Assembly: GCA_965198875.1 (NCBI GenBank)
Contig: CBDAPU010000001.1
Coordinates: 310,001-374,000, forward strand
Length of the DNA: 64,000 bases
DNA from: CBDAPU01 sp965198875
GTDB taxonomy: Bacteria; Pseudomonadota; Gammaproteobacteria; Eutrophobiales; Eutrophobiaceae
Direction: 5' to 3'
In this document: positions 53,252 through 62,304 of the stretch, piece after piece
Layout: each line of letters opens with the position of its first letter
How positions within the stretch are numbered: the stretch's first letter is position 1
Made by a program: the position numbers and the translations under genes
The notes under the pieces: model-generated
The model's database searches: none
What the model was told of the DNA's origin: nothing
Seen by the model: only the letters and a program-made list of their open reading frames with translations

Positions 53252-54000
53252 GCCAGGCGAGAGTCCTTCTGTTCGGAAAATTTAGGACCGGCAATATCAT
53301 CTAACCACTTTACCCCCTCAACAAATACCTCATCGCCATAGAGCTTCTTTTGCACAGGGTTGATACGTTCTGGTTGCTCTTTTTTCTGCCGCCTATACCG
53401 GTCGCGCAGGTTATCCATTCTTTCAGCCAGCAGCTTTTTCTTTTTATTTGAGAGTTGTTCGTACTTGGTTAGTAGCGGCTCTTCTTGTACCTGTTCCACT
53501 GGCATGGCTAAAGCAAAATCCAGGGCATGCCCTGGGCAGGCGGAAAGCATGGGTGGCGCCCTATAGACATGATCCAGAAGGGATGGGGCATCTTTACCGA
53601 ATTGGTGTACATAACGCCTGACGGCATGTGAAACCATGAATGGAAGCTGGCGTTCAATCTCGTTGAGTTTCCTCTCGTCCCTTAAGCTCCAACGATACCA
53701 CTCACCCCCCTCTTCATAGTCACTCTCGAAGCTGCGTTTGTCCGCATTGATAAGCCTAAGCGCAGGTTCAATCCTGCCATGCACCTCTGCCGACCAAGGG
53801 CCAAATTTATGAAACTTCCACGGTGTGCCCGTATAGGTCTGCCCTTGTTCCCTCTTAGCATAAGCCAAATCTGACAGGTAAACGTATTTCAATAAATGGA
53901 TAGGGCCTAGCGATCTGTCCTGATAATCATCCGCCTCTCCAGCCACTAACAAGGCATACTGGATGAGTAAATCCACTTTTTGTAGATCGATTGACATCAC
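53248..54000 (-). CDS. Panacea/DUF4065-like protein
   Basis: 250 residues, intact. The N-terminal half shows the Panacea/SocA-type pattern: LGPIHLLKYVYLSDLAYAKR (residues about 31-50), TGTPWKFHKFGPWSAEVH and an helical stretch ending near residue 115. The C-terminal half is charged and helical (KKKKLLAERMDNLRDRYRRQ). Panacea domains serve as hyper-promiscuous antitoxins and proteolysis adaptors. No toxin partner is visible beside it, so the role is unclear. It is element cargo lying next to the integrase. Confidence 0.7.
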   Translation of the reverse strand: MMSIDLQKVDLLIQYALLVAGEADDYQDRSLGPIHLLKYVYLSDLAYAKREQGQTYTGTPWKFHKFGPWSAEVHGRIEPALRLINADKRSFESDYEEGGEWYRWSLRDERKLNEIERQLPFMVSHAVRRYVHQFGKDAPSLLDHVYRAPPMLSACPGHALDFALAMPVEQVQEEPLLTKYEQLSNKKKKLLAERMDNLRDRYRRQKKEQPERINPVQKKLYGDEVFVEGVKWLDDIAGPKFSEQKDSRLA

Positions 54001-54036
54001 ACCCGATTGTATCAGGTCAAGTTGGTAGAGATTGGG

Positions 54037-55020
54037 CTATTTGCTATGTCGCCCCGCATCTGTATCACCCCAGTCGCTTGGCGTGGGGTTGTAGTAGATC
54101 ATCAATGAGCGGGGATCACGATGCCCCACCATCCTGGCCAGGTCCAGTACATCCAGCTTTCTGGCCAGTTGGGTTAAGGCTTCATGCCGGGCATCATGGA
54201 AGGTGAGATTGTCTATACTGGCCAGCTTTACCGCTTTACGAAAGTAGATGGCGCCGCTCTCCTGTGAGACGGAGAACACTCGGCCAGCCTTTTTAGGTAA
54301 CAGTGCTCGAAATAGCGCAATAGCTTTGCTGGATAAGGGAACATTCCGGCGACTGCCGTTTTTGGTATCATACAGTGTTGAGATAGCGACTGCCAAAGTC
54401 AATGGCCGACCCGTCCAGATCCCATATTTCACCCTGACGCATGGCTGTTTCCAGGGCAATCAAAAACGCATAGCCGGTTTGCTTCCTGGCCGTCAACTCC
54501 ACATCCTCATGGAAATACAAAGCCTGTAGTATCCTGTCGGTCTCAATCTTGGAAATCCGTCTATCTCCGGGGGGCGGCGACTTGGGTCGGTGACAATCTT
54601 TACAGGGATGGATTGACCTGCATCCACTTCCATTTGACGCAGTGGGTGAGATGGATGACAAGAGATTCAAGTCCCGATTGATGATTGAGCCGAGGTGCTC
54701 TGCCCGGCAATCCAGTGATTGATCTGCTCTGTACTCAACTGCGCCAGCATGACATTGGAAAAGGGTCACGCTGGTATTGGTTGATGCGTATCCTGTCCCC
54801 ACACTCACCTTTTCTCCTTCGATACATCCGCCTCATACCGGTCGAGTGCATCCGAAACGGTCTTTCTCCGAATAATACCCGACTCATCGGAGAGAGACTG
54901 TTCCATCTCCAGCGCCCAGCTTAAGGCATTGACTTTGGTATCAAATGTCTTTGATTTGTAGTAGCCCTTTTTGCGTACCTCAGCAAACCAGCGCTTGCCC
55001 CGTTTTCTAATTGCTGCCAT
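54037..55020 (-). pseudogene. Tyrosine recombinase (integrase) broken into three frames
   Basis: From 55020 down: an N-terminal arm-binding segment (AAIRKRGKRWFAEVRKKGYY, to 54805), a core-binding plus catalytic N-part (IALETAMRQGEIWDLDGSAI, to 54368; first catalytic Arg), and the catalytic C-part (LYDTKNGSRRNVPLS; FHDARHEALTQLARKL; LARMVGHRDPRSLMIYY, to 54037) with the H-x-x-R, His and Tyr of the family. At least two frameshifts separate them. It lies immediately beside tRNA-Leu with its 5' end facing the tRNA 3' end, the usual geometry for a tRNA-integrating element. Non-functional as it stands. Confidence 0.88.
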
Positions 55021-55173
55021 AGTCGTAATTCCAGTCGTAAAATAATCGTAAATTTTACGAAAAAAGTACGTATTCGGGCAGGGTTAAGTGAAAAACCTGT
55101 AATCAAGGATATCCTTAACTACTTGATAAGGCTAGATAATACAGGCAAAGTGCAGAACAGGTGAAATGGTGAT

Positions 55174-55258
55174 TGGTGCCGATGGCCGGAGTCGAACCGG
55201 CACGCCCGAAGGCACTACCCCCTCAAGATAGCGTGTCTACCTATTCCACCACATCGGC
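55174..55258 (-). tRNA. leuU: tRNA-Leu (anticodon GAG)
   Basis: The minus strand folds as a class II tRNA: acceptor GCCGATG pairs with CATCGGC, followed by the A discriminator and an encoded CCA (55174-55176). The anticodon loop TTGAGGG gives GAG (Leu, CUC/CUU codons). A long variable arm (TGCCTTCGGGCGT) and the T-arm GGTTCGACTCC are present. In many gammaproteobacteria the order is tpiA-secG-tRNA-Leu followed by rimP-nusA. Here the integrase remnant begins about 150 bp past its 3' end instead, so this tRNA is the probable attachment site. Confidence 0.96.
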
Positions 55259-55285
55259 ACATGTTGATCAGTCATCAAGCGGGTC

Positions 55286-55660
55286 TTATTCCGGTATGAC
55301 GGGAATACCCAGGTCGCTGTTATCCACCGGCGCCTCATCAATGACGGCGGGCGTCTTCTCAAGCTGTTGCTCAACAACGCCTGTATCGATATTAAGGTTG
55401 AGTTCTCTTGCGCCTTTGACCCGCTCTTTTGCGATCCAGGCCAGGGCGAGGCTGTTGGCAAGAAACACGAAAGCCAGGACGGTCGTTGTCCTGGTCATGA
55501 AGTTCCCTGAGCCTTGTGCGCCGAACACGGTGTTGGAAGCACCGCTGCCAAAGGCGGCGCCGGCATCCGCCCCTTTGCCATGCTGAATGAGAATAAAGCC
55601 AATCAGGCTCAGGGCCACCAGTACCTGTATGATCAATAATATTATCTGTAATGTTTCCAT
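55286..55660 (-). CDS. secG: Preprotein translocase subunit SecG
   Basis: 124 residues from the ATG at 55660, which matches the normal N-terminus (METLQIILLIIQVLVALSLI). SecG has two membrane helices, the second near residues 48-70 (TTTVLAFVFLANSLALAWIA), with the conserved IQHGKGADAGAAFGSGAS loop between them. It stabilises SecYE and aids SecA-driven export. The acidic C-terminal tail is longer than in E. coli. It sits 8 bp after tpiA, the standard arrangement. Confidence 0.94.
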   Translation of the reverse strand: METLQIILLIIQVLVALSLIGFILIQHGKGADAGAAFGSGASNTVFGAQGSGNFMTRTTTVLAFVFLANSLALAWIAKERVKGARELNLNIDTGVVEQQLEKTPAVIDEAPVDNSDLGIPVIPE

Positions 55661-55668
55661 CTTGATGA

Positions 55669-56424
55669 TTACCTCGCCGCCCGGCATATCGCCAGGAAAT
55701 CGTCAGCGACCAGAGAAGCACCGCCAATCAAGCCGCCATCCACATCCGCCCCAAAAAACAAGGCTTTTGCATTATCCGCCCTAACGCTGCCCCCATAGAG
55801 AATGCGTATATCATCTGCGATTTGATTATCATGCCGCGCTATTTGCAGGCGGATAAACGCCTGTGCCTCCTGGGCCTGCTCTGCTGTGGCGCTAAGACCT
55901 GTGCCAATCGCCCAGACCGGTTCGTAGGCGATCACCGCATTATCGAACGCTTCAATGCCCGCTTTGTCAATCACCGCCGCCAACTGCTCTGATAACACCT
56001 GCTCCGTTATCCCGGCCTCCCTTTCCTGCAACTGCTCGCCAAGACACAGGATCACCTGCAGGCCATTCTCTACGGCAACCTGACATTTACTCGCCACCGT
56101 ATCATTCGTCTCAGCAAAAATATGCCGCCGCTCTGAGTGACCGACTATGACATACTGACAACCATGCTCTTTTAGCATGGCCGCTGAGATCTCACCGGTA
56201 TAGGCGCCGTTGGCATATTCCGATACCGATTGTGCGCCCAGCCCGATCATCGAGCCCGATAGCGCATCGGCCACCAGCGCTATGTGGATATAAGGTACAC
56301 ACACCAACACCTCCACCCCATCCACCGGCATGCCCCGTTTTATCCCCGCCAACAATGCGGCAATGGAGGCACGGGCGCCGTTCATTTTCCAGTTGCCCGC
56401 AACCAGTGGTTGTCTGCTCGCCAT
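55669..56424 (-). CDS. tpiA: Triosephosphate isomerase
   Basis: 251 residues, full length. Interconverts dihydroxyacetone phosphate and glyceraldehyde-3-phosphate. Motifs: VAGNWKMNG with the substrate-binding Asn and Lys, IVGHSERR with the catalytic His, IAYEPVWAIGTG with the catalytic Glu, and the phosphate-binding LYGGSV. Cytoplasmic dimer. Followed by secG. Confidence 0.97.
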   Translation of the reverse strand: MASRQPLVAGNWKMNGARASIAALLAGIKRGMPVDGVEVLVCVPYIHIALVADALSGSMIGLGAQSVSEYANGAYTGEISAAMLKEHGCQYVIVGHSERRHIFAETNDTVASKCQVAVENGLQVILCLGEQLQEREAGITEQVLSEQLAAVIDKAGIEAFDNAVIAYEPVWAIGTGLSATAEQAQEAQAFIRLQIARHDNQIADDIRILYGGSVRADNAKALFFGADVDGGLIGGASLVADDFLAICRAAR

Positions 56425-56601
56425 AACGTATTAGTGCACAGGGGTTGAATGTAAAAAAGGGGGCAAGATTAAAGCAAATGCCTGAAAAGTCAAAGACATC
56501 GTGCGGCGGGGCGGATCCCCTGGCGGATGACACAAGGCATGGTCGCCCAGCAGGAGATGGATATGGGCATATCAGACTAAAAGAACAGCCAGCTTGATGC
56601 C

Positions 56602-57252
56602 TCACAGGCCAGGCGTCACGGCCTGCTCTACAAAACAATGCCGACAAGCCGCACCGCCACTGCACTTCTCTTTGCCGTGTCGGACGATCAGGGCATGGTA
56701 TTCATTATATAAGGCACTTCTCTCAGGCAGGGCGGATTGGAACATCGCTCGTAAGGCCTCATAACCCTCATCCCCTTCGATGAGTTCAAGTCTGCTTAAT
56801 AAACCTCGGGTATAGGCGTCGATAACAAATACCGGCCGGTTAAAGGCATAGAGCAAAATACTGTCCGCCGTCTCCCGGCCGATACCATTAACGCCAAGCA
56901 GGCCGGCTCTTAATCTGTCTGTTCGCCACCTTGACAGGGCGCCCATGCCGCCGGCCTCAACCAACCAGTGGCACAGGTTTTTCAATCGCCTGGCTTTCAC
57001 ATTAAAGAACCCCGATGGCTTAATGAGCAGGGCAAGCTCATCCGGGGTAAGCGCAATCATGCTCTCCAGGTTCAGACAAGCACTCTCCCTTAAACGCTTG
57101 AGCGCTTTCTCAACATTCCCCCAGTTGGTGTTTTGCGTCAGCACGGCGCCCACCATCACCTCAAAAGGCGTCTTTGCCGGCCACCAGTGTTGCGGGCCGT
57201 AAGCATCGTAGAGCCGCCGGTAGAGTGTGCATAATGGCGATGCCATGCCCAT
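56602..57252 (-). CDS. HhH-GPD DNA glycosylase, MagIII-like (3-methyladenine type)
   Basis: 216 residues. The helix-hairpin-helix is VNGIGRETADSILLYAFNRP, followed by the catalytic-Asp region VFVIDAYTRGLL. The lysine used by endonuclease III for lyase chemistry is Glu here (GRET instead of GRKT). This matches monofunctional glycosylases such as H. pylori MagIII rather than Nth. The C-terminal cluster reads KCSGGAACRHCF: three cysteines, with the usual fourth missing, so a normal 4Fe-4S cluster may not form. Removal of alkylated purines is the best guess. It stands between rluB and tpiA. Confidence 0.8.
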   Translation of the reverse strand: MGMASPLCTLYRRLYDAYGPQHWWPAKTPFEVMVGAVLTQNTNWGNVEKALKRLRESACLNLESMIALTPDELALLIKPSGFFNVKARRLKNLCHWLVEAGGMGALSRWRTDRLRAGLLGVNGIGRETADSILLYAFNRPVFVIDAYTRGLLSRLELIEGDEGYEALRAMFQSALPERSALYNEYHALIVRHGKEKCSGGAACRHCFVEQAVTPGL

Positions 57253-57271
57253 CAGGCAAAAGGCGGGCAGA

Positions 57272-58024
57272 TCAAGTGAGCGGGGCGCCCTGATCGCCGC
57301 CGTGGTTTTTCAATGCCCCAATCTCCTGCTCCGTCAGCGCCCAATACTGCCCGGGCCGTTTGCTACGAGGCAGCGCATAGGCGCCGTAACGCACCCTCAT
57401 CAGGCGGCTTACCGGCAAGCCCTGTGATCCCCATAAACGCCGAACGATGCGATTCCTCCCTTCCATGAGTACAACATGATACCAGTGATTCGCCCCCCGC
57501 CCCCCTGAGTGAACAACATCGGTAAAATGCGCCAGGCCATCTTCCAACGCCACGCCCCGGCGCATGGCATCAAGTTGCGCCTCTGTGGCCTTGCCGAGCA
57601 CGCGCACGGCATATTCCCGCTCAATGTTACTTGCAGGGTGCATGAGTTTGTTGGCTAAGCCGCCGTCATTGGTAAATAACAACAGACCCATCGTTGTGAT
57701 GTCCAGACGACCGATGTTGATCCAGCGCCCGTGTTTTATCCCGGGCAGGGATTGAAACACCGTGCGCCGGCCCTTCTCATCCTGACGGCTGCACACTTCA
57801 CCCTCAGGCTTGTAGTAGGCCAGCACCTTTGTCTTCGCTGTTCGCCAGTGCAGATCGATGCGGCGCTTGTCTATCTGCAGGCGATCCCGGCGGGTAATAC
57901 GATCGCCCAATGCCGCCGGCCTGCCGTTTACGTCAATACGCCCATCTTCTATCCACCGCTCCAGTGTGCGACGCGAGCCGAAACCGGCCCGTGCCAGCAC
58001 TTTTTGAATGCGCTCACGTTCCAT
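57272..58024 (-). CDS. rluB: 23S rRNA pseudouridine synthase RluB
   Basis: About 250 residues. An N-terminal S4 RNA-binding domain (RIQKVLARAGFGSRRTLERW) precedes the RsuA/RluB catalytic core with its Asp in GRLDITTMGLLLFTNDG. Modifies U2605 of 23S rRNA in E. coli. ATG 58024 is preferred; a GTG two codons upstream immediately follows the scpB stop. The scpA-scpB-rluB order is the usual one. Confidence 0.93.
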   Translation of the reverse strand: MERERIQKVLARAGFGSRRTLERWIEDGRIDVNGRPAALGDRITRRDRLQIDKRRIDLHWRTAKTKVLAYYKPEGEVCSRQDEKGRRTVFQSLPGIKHGRWINIGRLDITTMGLLLFTNDGGLANKLMHPASNIEREYAVRVLGKATEAQLDAMRRGVALEDGLAHFTDVVHSGGRGANHWYHVVLMEGRNRIVRRLWGSQGLPVSRLMRVRYGAYALPRSKRPGQYWALTEQEIGALKNHGGDQGAPLT

Positions 58025-58030
58025 GATCAC

Positions 58031-58735
58031 TCATCCGGAAAATGGGATGACGTTATCCCTCGCCGCCTCTTCCTCCTGTCCGGCTGCGCCCTCCAATTCA
58101 GCGACAGAGGTTTTATCGGCCTCGGCCATGCCTTCCCCGGTTGCATCGTTACGGACCTGCCCGGCCTCTTGCTCCAGGGCGGCAAAGAGATCCGGGTTCA
58201 GCCGATCAACGTCTTTTATTTCCGTCAATGAAGGCAGATCGGACAGTCGCCGCAGGTCAAAATAATCCAGGAACTGCCTGGTCGTGGCCAGCAATCCCGG
58301 CCTGCCCGGCACATCACGATGCCCCACCACGCGCACCCATTCCCGCTCCATCAGTGTTCGCATGATATTGGCGCTGACGCCCACGCCTCGTATATCCTCA
58401 ATCTCACCCCGGGTGATCGGCTGTCGATACGCAATGATCGCCAGGGTTTCCAGCAGGGCGCGGGAGTAACGCTGCGGTTTTTCCTCAAACAGGCGGTTTA
58501 CCCATGCCGCCACTTCGCCACACACCTGAAATCGAAAGCCACTGGCCACCTCCTTCAACTCAACGCCACGCCCTGCATACTCCTGCTGCAATTCATCGAT
58601 CACAGCACGTATCTCATGACGCGCCGGCTTGATGGGTTGATCCGCAAACATCACCATCATGCCCTGTATACTCAACGGCTCATTCACCACCATCAATGCG
58701 GCCTCTACGATGTGCTTCAGCTCCGGTTGCCTCAT
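58031..58735 (-). CDS. scpB: Segregation and condensation protein B
   Basis: 234 residues with two winged-helix domains: residues about 1-80 (LKHIVEAALMVVNEPLSIQG) and about 95-170 (RALLETLAIIAYRQPITRGE, IEDIRGVGVS). It is the kite subunit that works with ScpA and SMC to compact and segregate the chromosome. The C-terminal 55 residues are acidic and disordered (EGMAEADKTSVAELEG). Coupled to scpA by ATGA. Confidence 0.95.
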   Translation of the reverse strand: MRQPELKHIVEAALMVVNEPLSIQGMMVMFADQPIKPARHEIRAVIDELQQEYAGRGVELKEVASGFRFQVCGEVAAWVNRLFEEKPQRYSRALLETLAIIAYRQPITRGEIEDIRGVGVSANIMRTLMEREWVRVVGHRDVPGRPGLLATTRQFLDYFDLRRLSDLPSLTEIKDVDRLNPDLFAALEQEAGQVRNDATGEGMAEADKTSVAELEGAAGQEEEAARDNVIPFSG

Positions 58736-59544
58736 GCCGCCGCCTTCACATAAATCGGGCCATTGCCCTCATTTTGAACCAGGTCGATGAGGGATTCTTT
58801 TAATAGCTCCAGGATAGCCAGGAAAACGACAATCACGCCGGCCCGCCCCTCGTCCACGCTGAAAAACGCCTGAAACTCGATAAACTCATCGCCTCTGGCT
58901 CTCTCCAGTACCCGGATCATGCGCTCCCTGACGGACAGGGCCTCACGCTGGATCGGGTGATGGGAAAAAGCATCAGCGCGATACATGACCTCGGCGAAGC
59001 TACGCAATAGCGTATCCAGCGACACGGCAGGGGGCGTGATTGCTCGGCGCCTGTCGGGAAAATCCACCACGGTGGCGAAGACGTCACGTTCCAGCCGGGG
59101 CAGTGTATCGATGTCCTGCGCCGCCTGTCTGTAGCGTTCATATTCCTGCAGGCGCCGCACCAATTCGGCGCGCGGGTCTTCCTCATCCGCCTCTTCAAGC
59201 GGTCGTGGCAACAACATCCTGGATTTGATCTCCGCAAGCATGGCCGCCATAAGCAGATACTCACCCGCCAGCTCAAGCTGTAGCTCGTCCATCAACTCGA
59301 TATAGCGCATATACTGCTCAGTGATCCGGGCGATGGGAATATCGAGAATATCCAGGTTCTGGCGCTTGATCAGATACAGCAGCAGATCCAGCGGCCCCGA
59401 AAATGCCTCAAGAAAGACGGCCAGCGCATGGGGGGGAATATACAGATCTGTCGGCAGCTCGGTTAAGGGAGTACCCCGCACCACGGCGAAGGGCGCATCC
59501 GCCTGTGCGCTGTGGGCTGGCTCCCGGGTCTTATCATGGCTCAT
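58732..59544 (-). CDS. scpA: Segregation and condensation protein A
   Basis: 270 residues. Kleisin N-terminal signature FSGPLDLLLYLIKRQNLDIL and YLLMAAMLAEIKSRMLLPRP; the C-terminal winged helix ends near residue 255 (GVIVVFLAILELLKESLIDL). It bridges SMC heads. The first 30 or so residues are an extra polar extension. trpS lies 82 bp upstream on the same strand. Confidence 0.95.
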   Translation of the reverse strand: MSHDKTREPAHSAQADAPFAVVRGTPLTELPTDLYIPPHALAVFLEAFSGPLDLLLYLIKRQNLDILDIPIARITEQYMRYIELMDELQLELAGEYLLMAAMLAEIKSRMLLPRPLEEADEEDPRAELVRRLQEYERYRQAAQDIDTLPRLERDVFATVVDFPDRRRAITPPAVSLDTLLRSFAEVMYRADAFSHHPIQREALSVRERMIRVLERARGDEFIEFQAFFSVDEGRAGVIVVFLAILELLKESLIDLVQNEGNGPIYVKAAA

Positions 59545-59626
59545 CGGCTGGGCTGTTATCCGTTGTCTGCGATATTTTTATCGTCTAACAAAAGGGGTTT
59601 TTGCAATAGCCGATAACCGAATGGGA

Positions 59627-60838
59627 TCAGCCGTAGTCAAGCCCCATGGCTTCCCGCACTTCCTCCAGGGTGTTGCGGGCTATATCCCGTGCTGATTCAC
59701 AGCCTTCAAAGATGATCCCCCTCACCGTCTCCGGATCATCGAGATACTCCTCGGCCCGCTCTCTGATCGGCGCCTGCTCTTTGAGAATGGCGTCAATCAG
59801 CGGCTTTTTACAATCCAGACAACCGATCCCGGCGCTGCGACAACCCTCTCCCACCCAGGCCTTCAGGGACTCATCCGAATACACCTTGTGCAGCGCCCAA
59901 ACCGGGCATTTTTCCGGATCGCCCGGATCATCACGCCGAATGCGGGCGGGATCGGTGGGCATGGTCTTTACCCGGGCCTCAACATTGTGCGGCTCTTCCC
60001 GAAGGGAGATGGTGTTGTGATAGGACTTGGACATCTTCTGCCCGTCCGTGCCCGGCATCTTCGGCGCCGCCGTCAGCAGCGCCTGTGGCTCTGGAAAGAT
60101 GATTTTACCGCCGCCCTCCAGATAGGCGATGAGACGTTCCCGATCGCCAATGCTGATGTTTTGTTGCGCCGCCACCAGCGCCTGGGCCCTCTCCAGCGCC
60201 TGGGTGTCGCCCTGCTCCTGATAACGTGTTAATAGTTCAAAGTAGCGGCGCCTGTTTTTCTTGCCCATTTTGCCGGCGGCGCGCTCGGCTTTCTCCTCAT
60301 AACCGGGCCGACGGCCATACAGATAATTAAATCGTCTGGCCACCTCACGCGCCATTTCAACATGGGCGACCTGATCCTCACCCACGGGCACATAACTGGC
60401 CTTGAAGATGATAATGTCCGCCGTTTGCAATAAGGGATAGCCAAGAAACCCGTAAGTCGTCAAGTCCTTATCCTTGAGTTTTTCCTGCTGATCCTTATAG
60501 GAAGGCACCCGCTCCAGCCAGCTTTGGGAGGTGATCATGGACAGTAGCAGGTGCAATTCAGCATGCTCAGGGACCCGGGATTGGATATATAACTTGGCGG
60601 CGCCGGGATTGACGCCGACCGCCAGCCAGTCGATCACCATCTCCCAGACATTCTCATTGATCTTATCCGGTGTTTCATACTCGGTGGTCAGGGCATGCCA
60701 GTCCACCACGCTGAAAAAACACTCGTATTTTGTTTGTAATTCGACCCAGTTTTTCAATACGCCGTGATAGTGTCCAAGATGCAGTGCGCCGGTCGGTCGC
60801 ATACCGGACATCACCCGCTGATTACCTGAAGTTGACAA
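59627..60838 (-). CDS. trpS: Tryptophanyl-tRNA synthetase
   Basis: 403 residues. Class I signatures: the HIGH-type LHLGHYHG after SGMRPTGA, and KMSKSYHNTI near residue 275. Relative to the compact 334-residue E. coli enzyme it has an insertion at about 185-250 (KKNRRRYFELLTRYQEQ to IAYLEGGGKIIF), seen in a subset of gammaproteobacterial TrpS. Intact. Confidence 0.96.
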   Translation of the reverse strand: MSTSGNQRVMSGMRPTGALHLGHYHGVLKNWVELQTKYECFFSVVDWHALTTEYETPDKINENVWEMVIDWLAVGVNPGAAKLYIQSRVPEHAELHLLLSMITSQSWLERVPSYKDQQEKLKDKDLTTYGFLGYPLLQTADIIIFKASYVPVGEDQVAHVEMAREVARRFNYLYGRRPGYEEKAERAAGKMGKKNRRRYFELLTRYQEQGDTQALERAQALVAAQQNISIGDRERLIAYLEGGGKIIFPEPQALLTAAPKMPGTDGQKMSKSYHNTISLREEPHNVEARVKTMPTDPARIRRDDPGDPEKCPVWALHKVYSDESLKAWVGEGCRSAGIGCLDCKKPLIDAILKEQAPIRERAEEYLDDPETVRGIIFEGCESARDIARNTLEEVREAMGLDYG

Positions 60839-60919
60839 TATTATCCCTGCCCGTTAATGACATAAACGCAGATTATAACCTGTTATCCGGCATAATGGTT
60901 TAGTGAGATTTTTAATATG

Positions 60920-61078
60920 TCAGAGAATTTGCCGCCAGCCACCTATGCCCTGAGGCATGATCTCAATCATCCCACCCCTGAGGTCAACGACCGTGGTATG
61001 TTCAAACCCGCATCTCTGCTGGAGACACAATGACGCCCCCTTAGGCAATCTCACAACCGTATCTTCAACAAGCATCAT
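60920..61078 (-). pseudogene. yciO: C-terminal remnant of a YciO/Sua5-type threonylcarbamoyl-AMP synthase
   Basis: A 52-codon minus-strand stretch ends GFEHTTVVDLRGGMIEIM followed by PQGIGGWRQIL and a stop at 60920. The STVVDLxGGxxEIxRxGxG end is the C-terminal signature of YciO/Sua5. The catalytic YrdC body, about 150 residues, is missing; yciB begins only 75 bp away on the other strand. In related bacteria yciO commonly sits here, divergent from yciB and upstream of trpS, so this is a deletion relic in conserved synteny. Confidence 0.65.
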
Positions 61079-61153
61079 GGAGGATTGATTATCTAAGGTG
61101 GACTTTAAAGCGCCGTGCCATATACTGTCGTCATTTGTGCTTCCGCCAACAAC

Positions 61154-61717
61154 ATGAAATTTTTCCTGGACTTCCTGCCCGGCCTCGCTTTTTTAATCGC
61201 CCTGTTTATCCCTGAGAACAGGCAGGACGGCGTCTACCTGGCGACAAAAGTGCTTATCGCCGCCTCTTTTTTGCAGATCCTGATCAGTTGGCTCATCACA
61301 AAGAAGATTGAAAAGCAATATATCATTATTTTTCTCGTTGTACTGCTCTTAGGCTGGGCCACCTTGTTTTTTCAGGACGAGCGCTTTATCAAATGGAAAC
61401 CCACGCTTGTCTTCTGGGTGTTCTCCCTGGCTTTCCTGGCAAGTGAATACATCGGCAGCAAGAGTTTAACCGTGCGCTTCATGGGGCAGTTTTTTGCTGC
61501 ACCTGGAAGGGTATGGTACTGGGCGAATATGTCCTTTGTCGGCTTCTTCCTCGCCAGCGGTTTTATTAACCTGTTTGTGGCCTATACCTTCAGCACTGAG
61601 ATATGGGCCACCTTCAAACTGTTTGGGTTTTTGATATTGAACTTTATCTATTTGCTGGGTCTTTTTATGTTTTTATCCCGTTACCTGATTGAACAAGCTG
61701 AAACGGATAAGAAATAA
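61154..61717 (+). CDS. yciB: Inner-membrane spanning protein YciB (septation protein A family)
   Basis: 187 residues from the ATG at 61154 (MKFFLDFLPGLAFLIALF), the conserved family N-terminus. Five to six hydrophobic helices (AASFLQILISWLITKK, IIIFLVVLLLGWATLFF, FVGFFLASGFINLFVAYTF). Implicated in cell-envelope maintenance and septation. Its stop is directly followed by the yciI start. Confidence 0.93.
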   Translation: MKFFLDFLPGLAFLIALFIPENRQDGVYLATKVLIAASFLQILISWLITKKIEKQYIIIFLVVLLLGWATLFFQDERFIKWKPTLVFWVFSLAFLASEYIGSKSLTVRFMGQFFAAPGRVWYWANMSFVGFFLASGFINLFVAYTFSTEIWATFKLFGFLILNFIYLLGLFMFLSRYLIEQAETDKK

Positions 61718-62017
61718 ATGTATTACGCCATCATCAGTGAAGACGTGGAGGGTAGCGCACCCTTGCGTCAAGCAGCACGGGATCAGCACCGGGCGAGACT
61801 CAACAAGCTGCTCAACGAAGGCAGGGTGTTGATTGCCGGGCCGCATCCGGCTATCGACAGCGAAGACCCCGGGCCCGCCGGTTTCAGCGGCAGTTTGATC
61901 GTGGCGGAATTTGATAGCCTGGAAGAGGCAGAGCAATGGGCCGAGCACGATCCCTTCACACTGGCCGGCGTGTACAAACGGGTCACAGTGAAACCGTTCA
62001 GGAAGATCATGCCCTGA
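61718..62017 (+). CDS. yciI: YciI family protein
   Basis: 99 residues. A ferredoxin-like dimeric alpha-beta barrel with the family His (ARDQHRARLNKLLNEGRVLI), GPHPAIDSEDPGPAGFSGSL and the catalytic-pair region FDSLEEAEQWAEHDPF. The ATG abuts the yciB TAA. Conserved yciB-yciI-bolA order; precise reaction unknown. Confidence 0.93.
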   Translation: MYYAIISEDVEGSAPLRQAARDQHRARLNKLLNEGRVLIAGPHPAIDSEDPGPAGFSGSLIVAEFDSLEEAEQWAEHDPFTLAGVYKRVTVKPFRKIMP

Positions 62018-62019
62018 TC

Positions 62020-62304
62020 ATGGATAGGGTTAGGGCGATCCGGGCAAGGCTTGAGAAGGCCCTGGAGCCTCGGCATATCGAGATCACCGATGACTCCCAT
62101 CGGCATGTCGGCCATGCTGGTGCGGCGGCGGGCGGCGGGCATTTTACCGTCAGCATCATCAGCAATCGATTCATCGGTCACTCAACAATAGAGCGGCATA
62201 AGATGGTGTACAGGGCGGTGGATGATTTGTTGGCCGCCGAGATCCATGCGCTCAGTATCCAGGCAAAGACAGTGGAAGAGGTTTCATCAAACAACAGCGG
62301 ATAA
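62020..62304 (+). CDS. BolA family protein
   Basis: 94 residues starting 2 bp after the yciI stop. The BolA fold is shown by RARLEKALEPRHIEITDDSH then GGGHFTVSIISNRF and a conserved His in IERHKMVYRAV. BolA proteins pair with monothiol glutaredoxins in Fe-S and redox signalling. Its TAA stop (62302-62304) overlaps the probable start of the next gene. Confidence 0.92.
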   Translation: MDRVRAIRARLEKALEPRHIEITDDSHRHVGHAGAAAGGGHFTVSIISNRFIGHSTIERHKMVYRAVDDLLAAEIHALSIQAKTVEEVSSNNSG

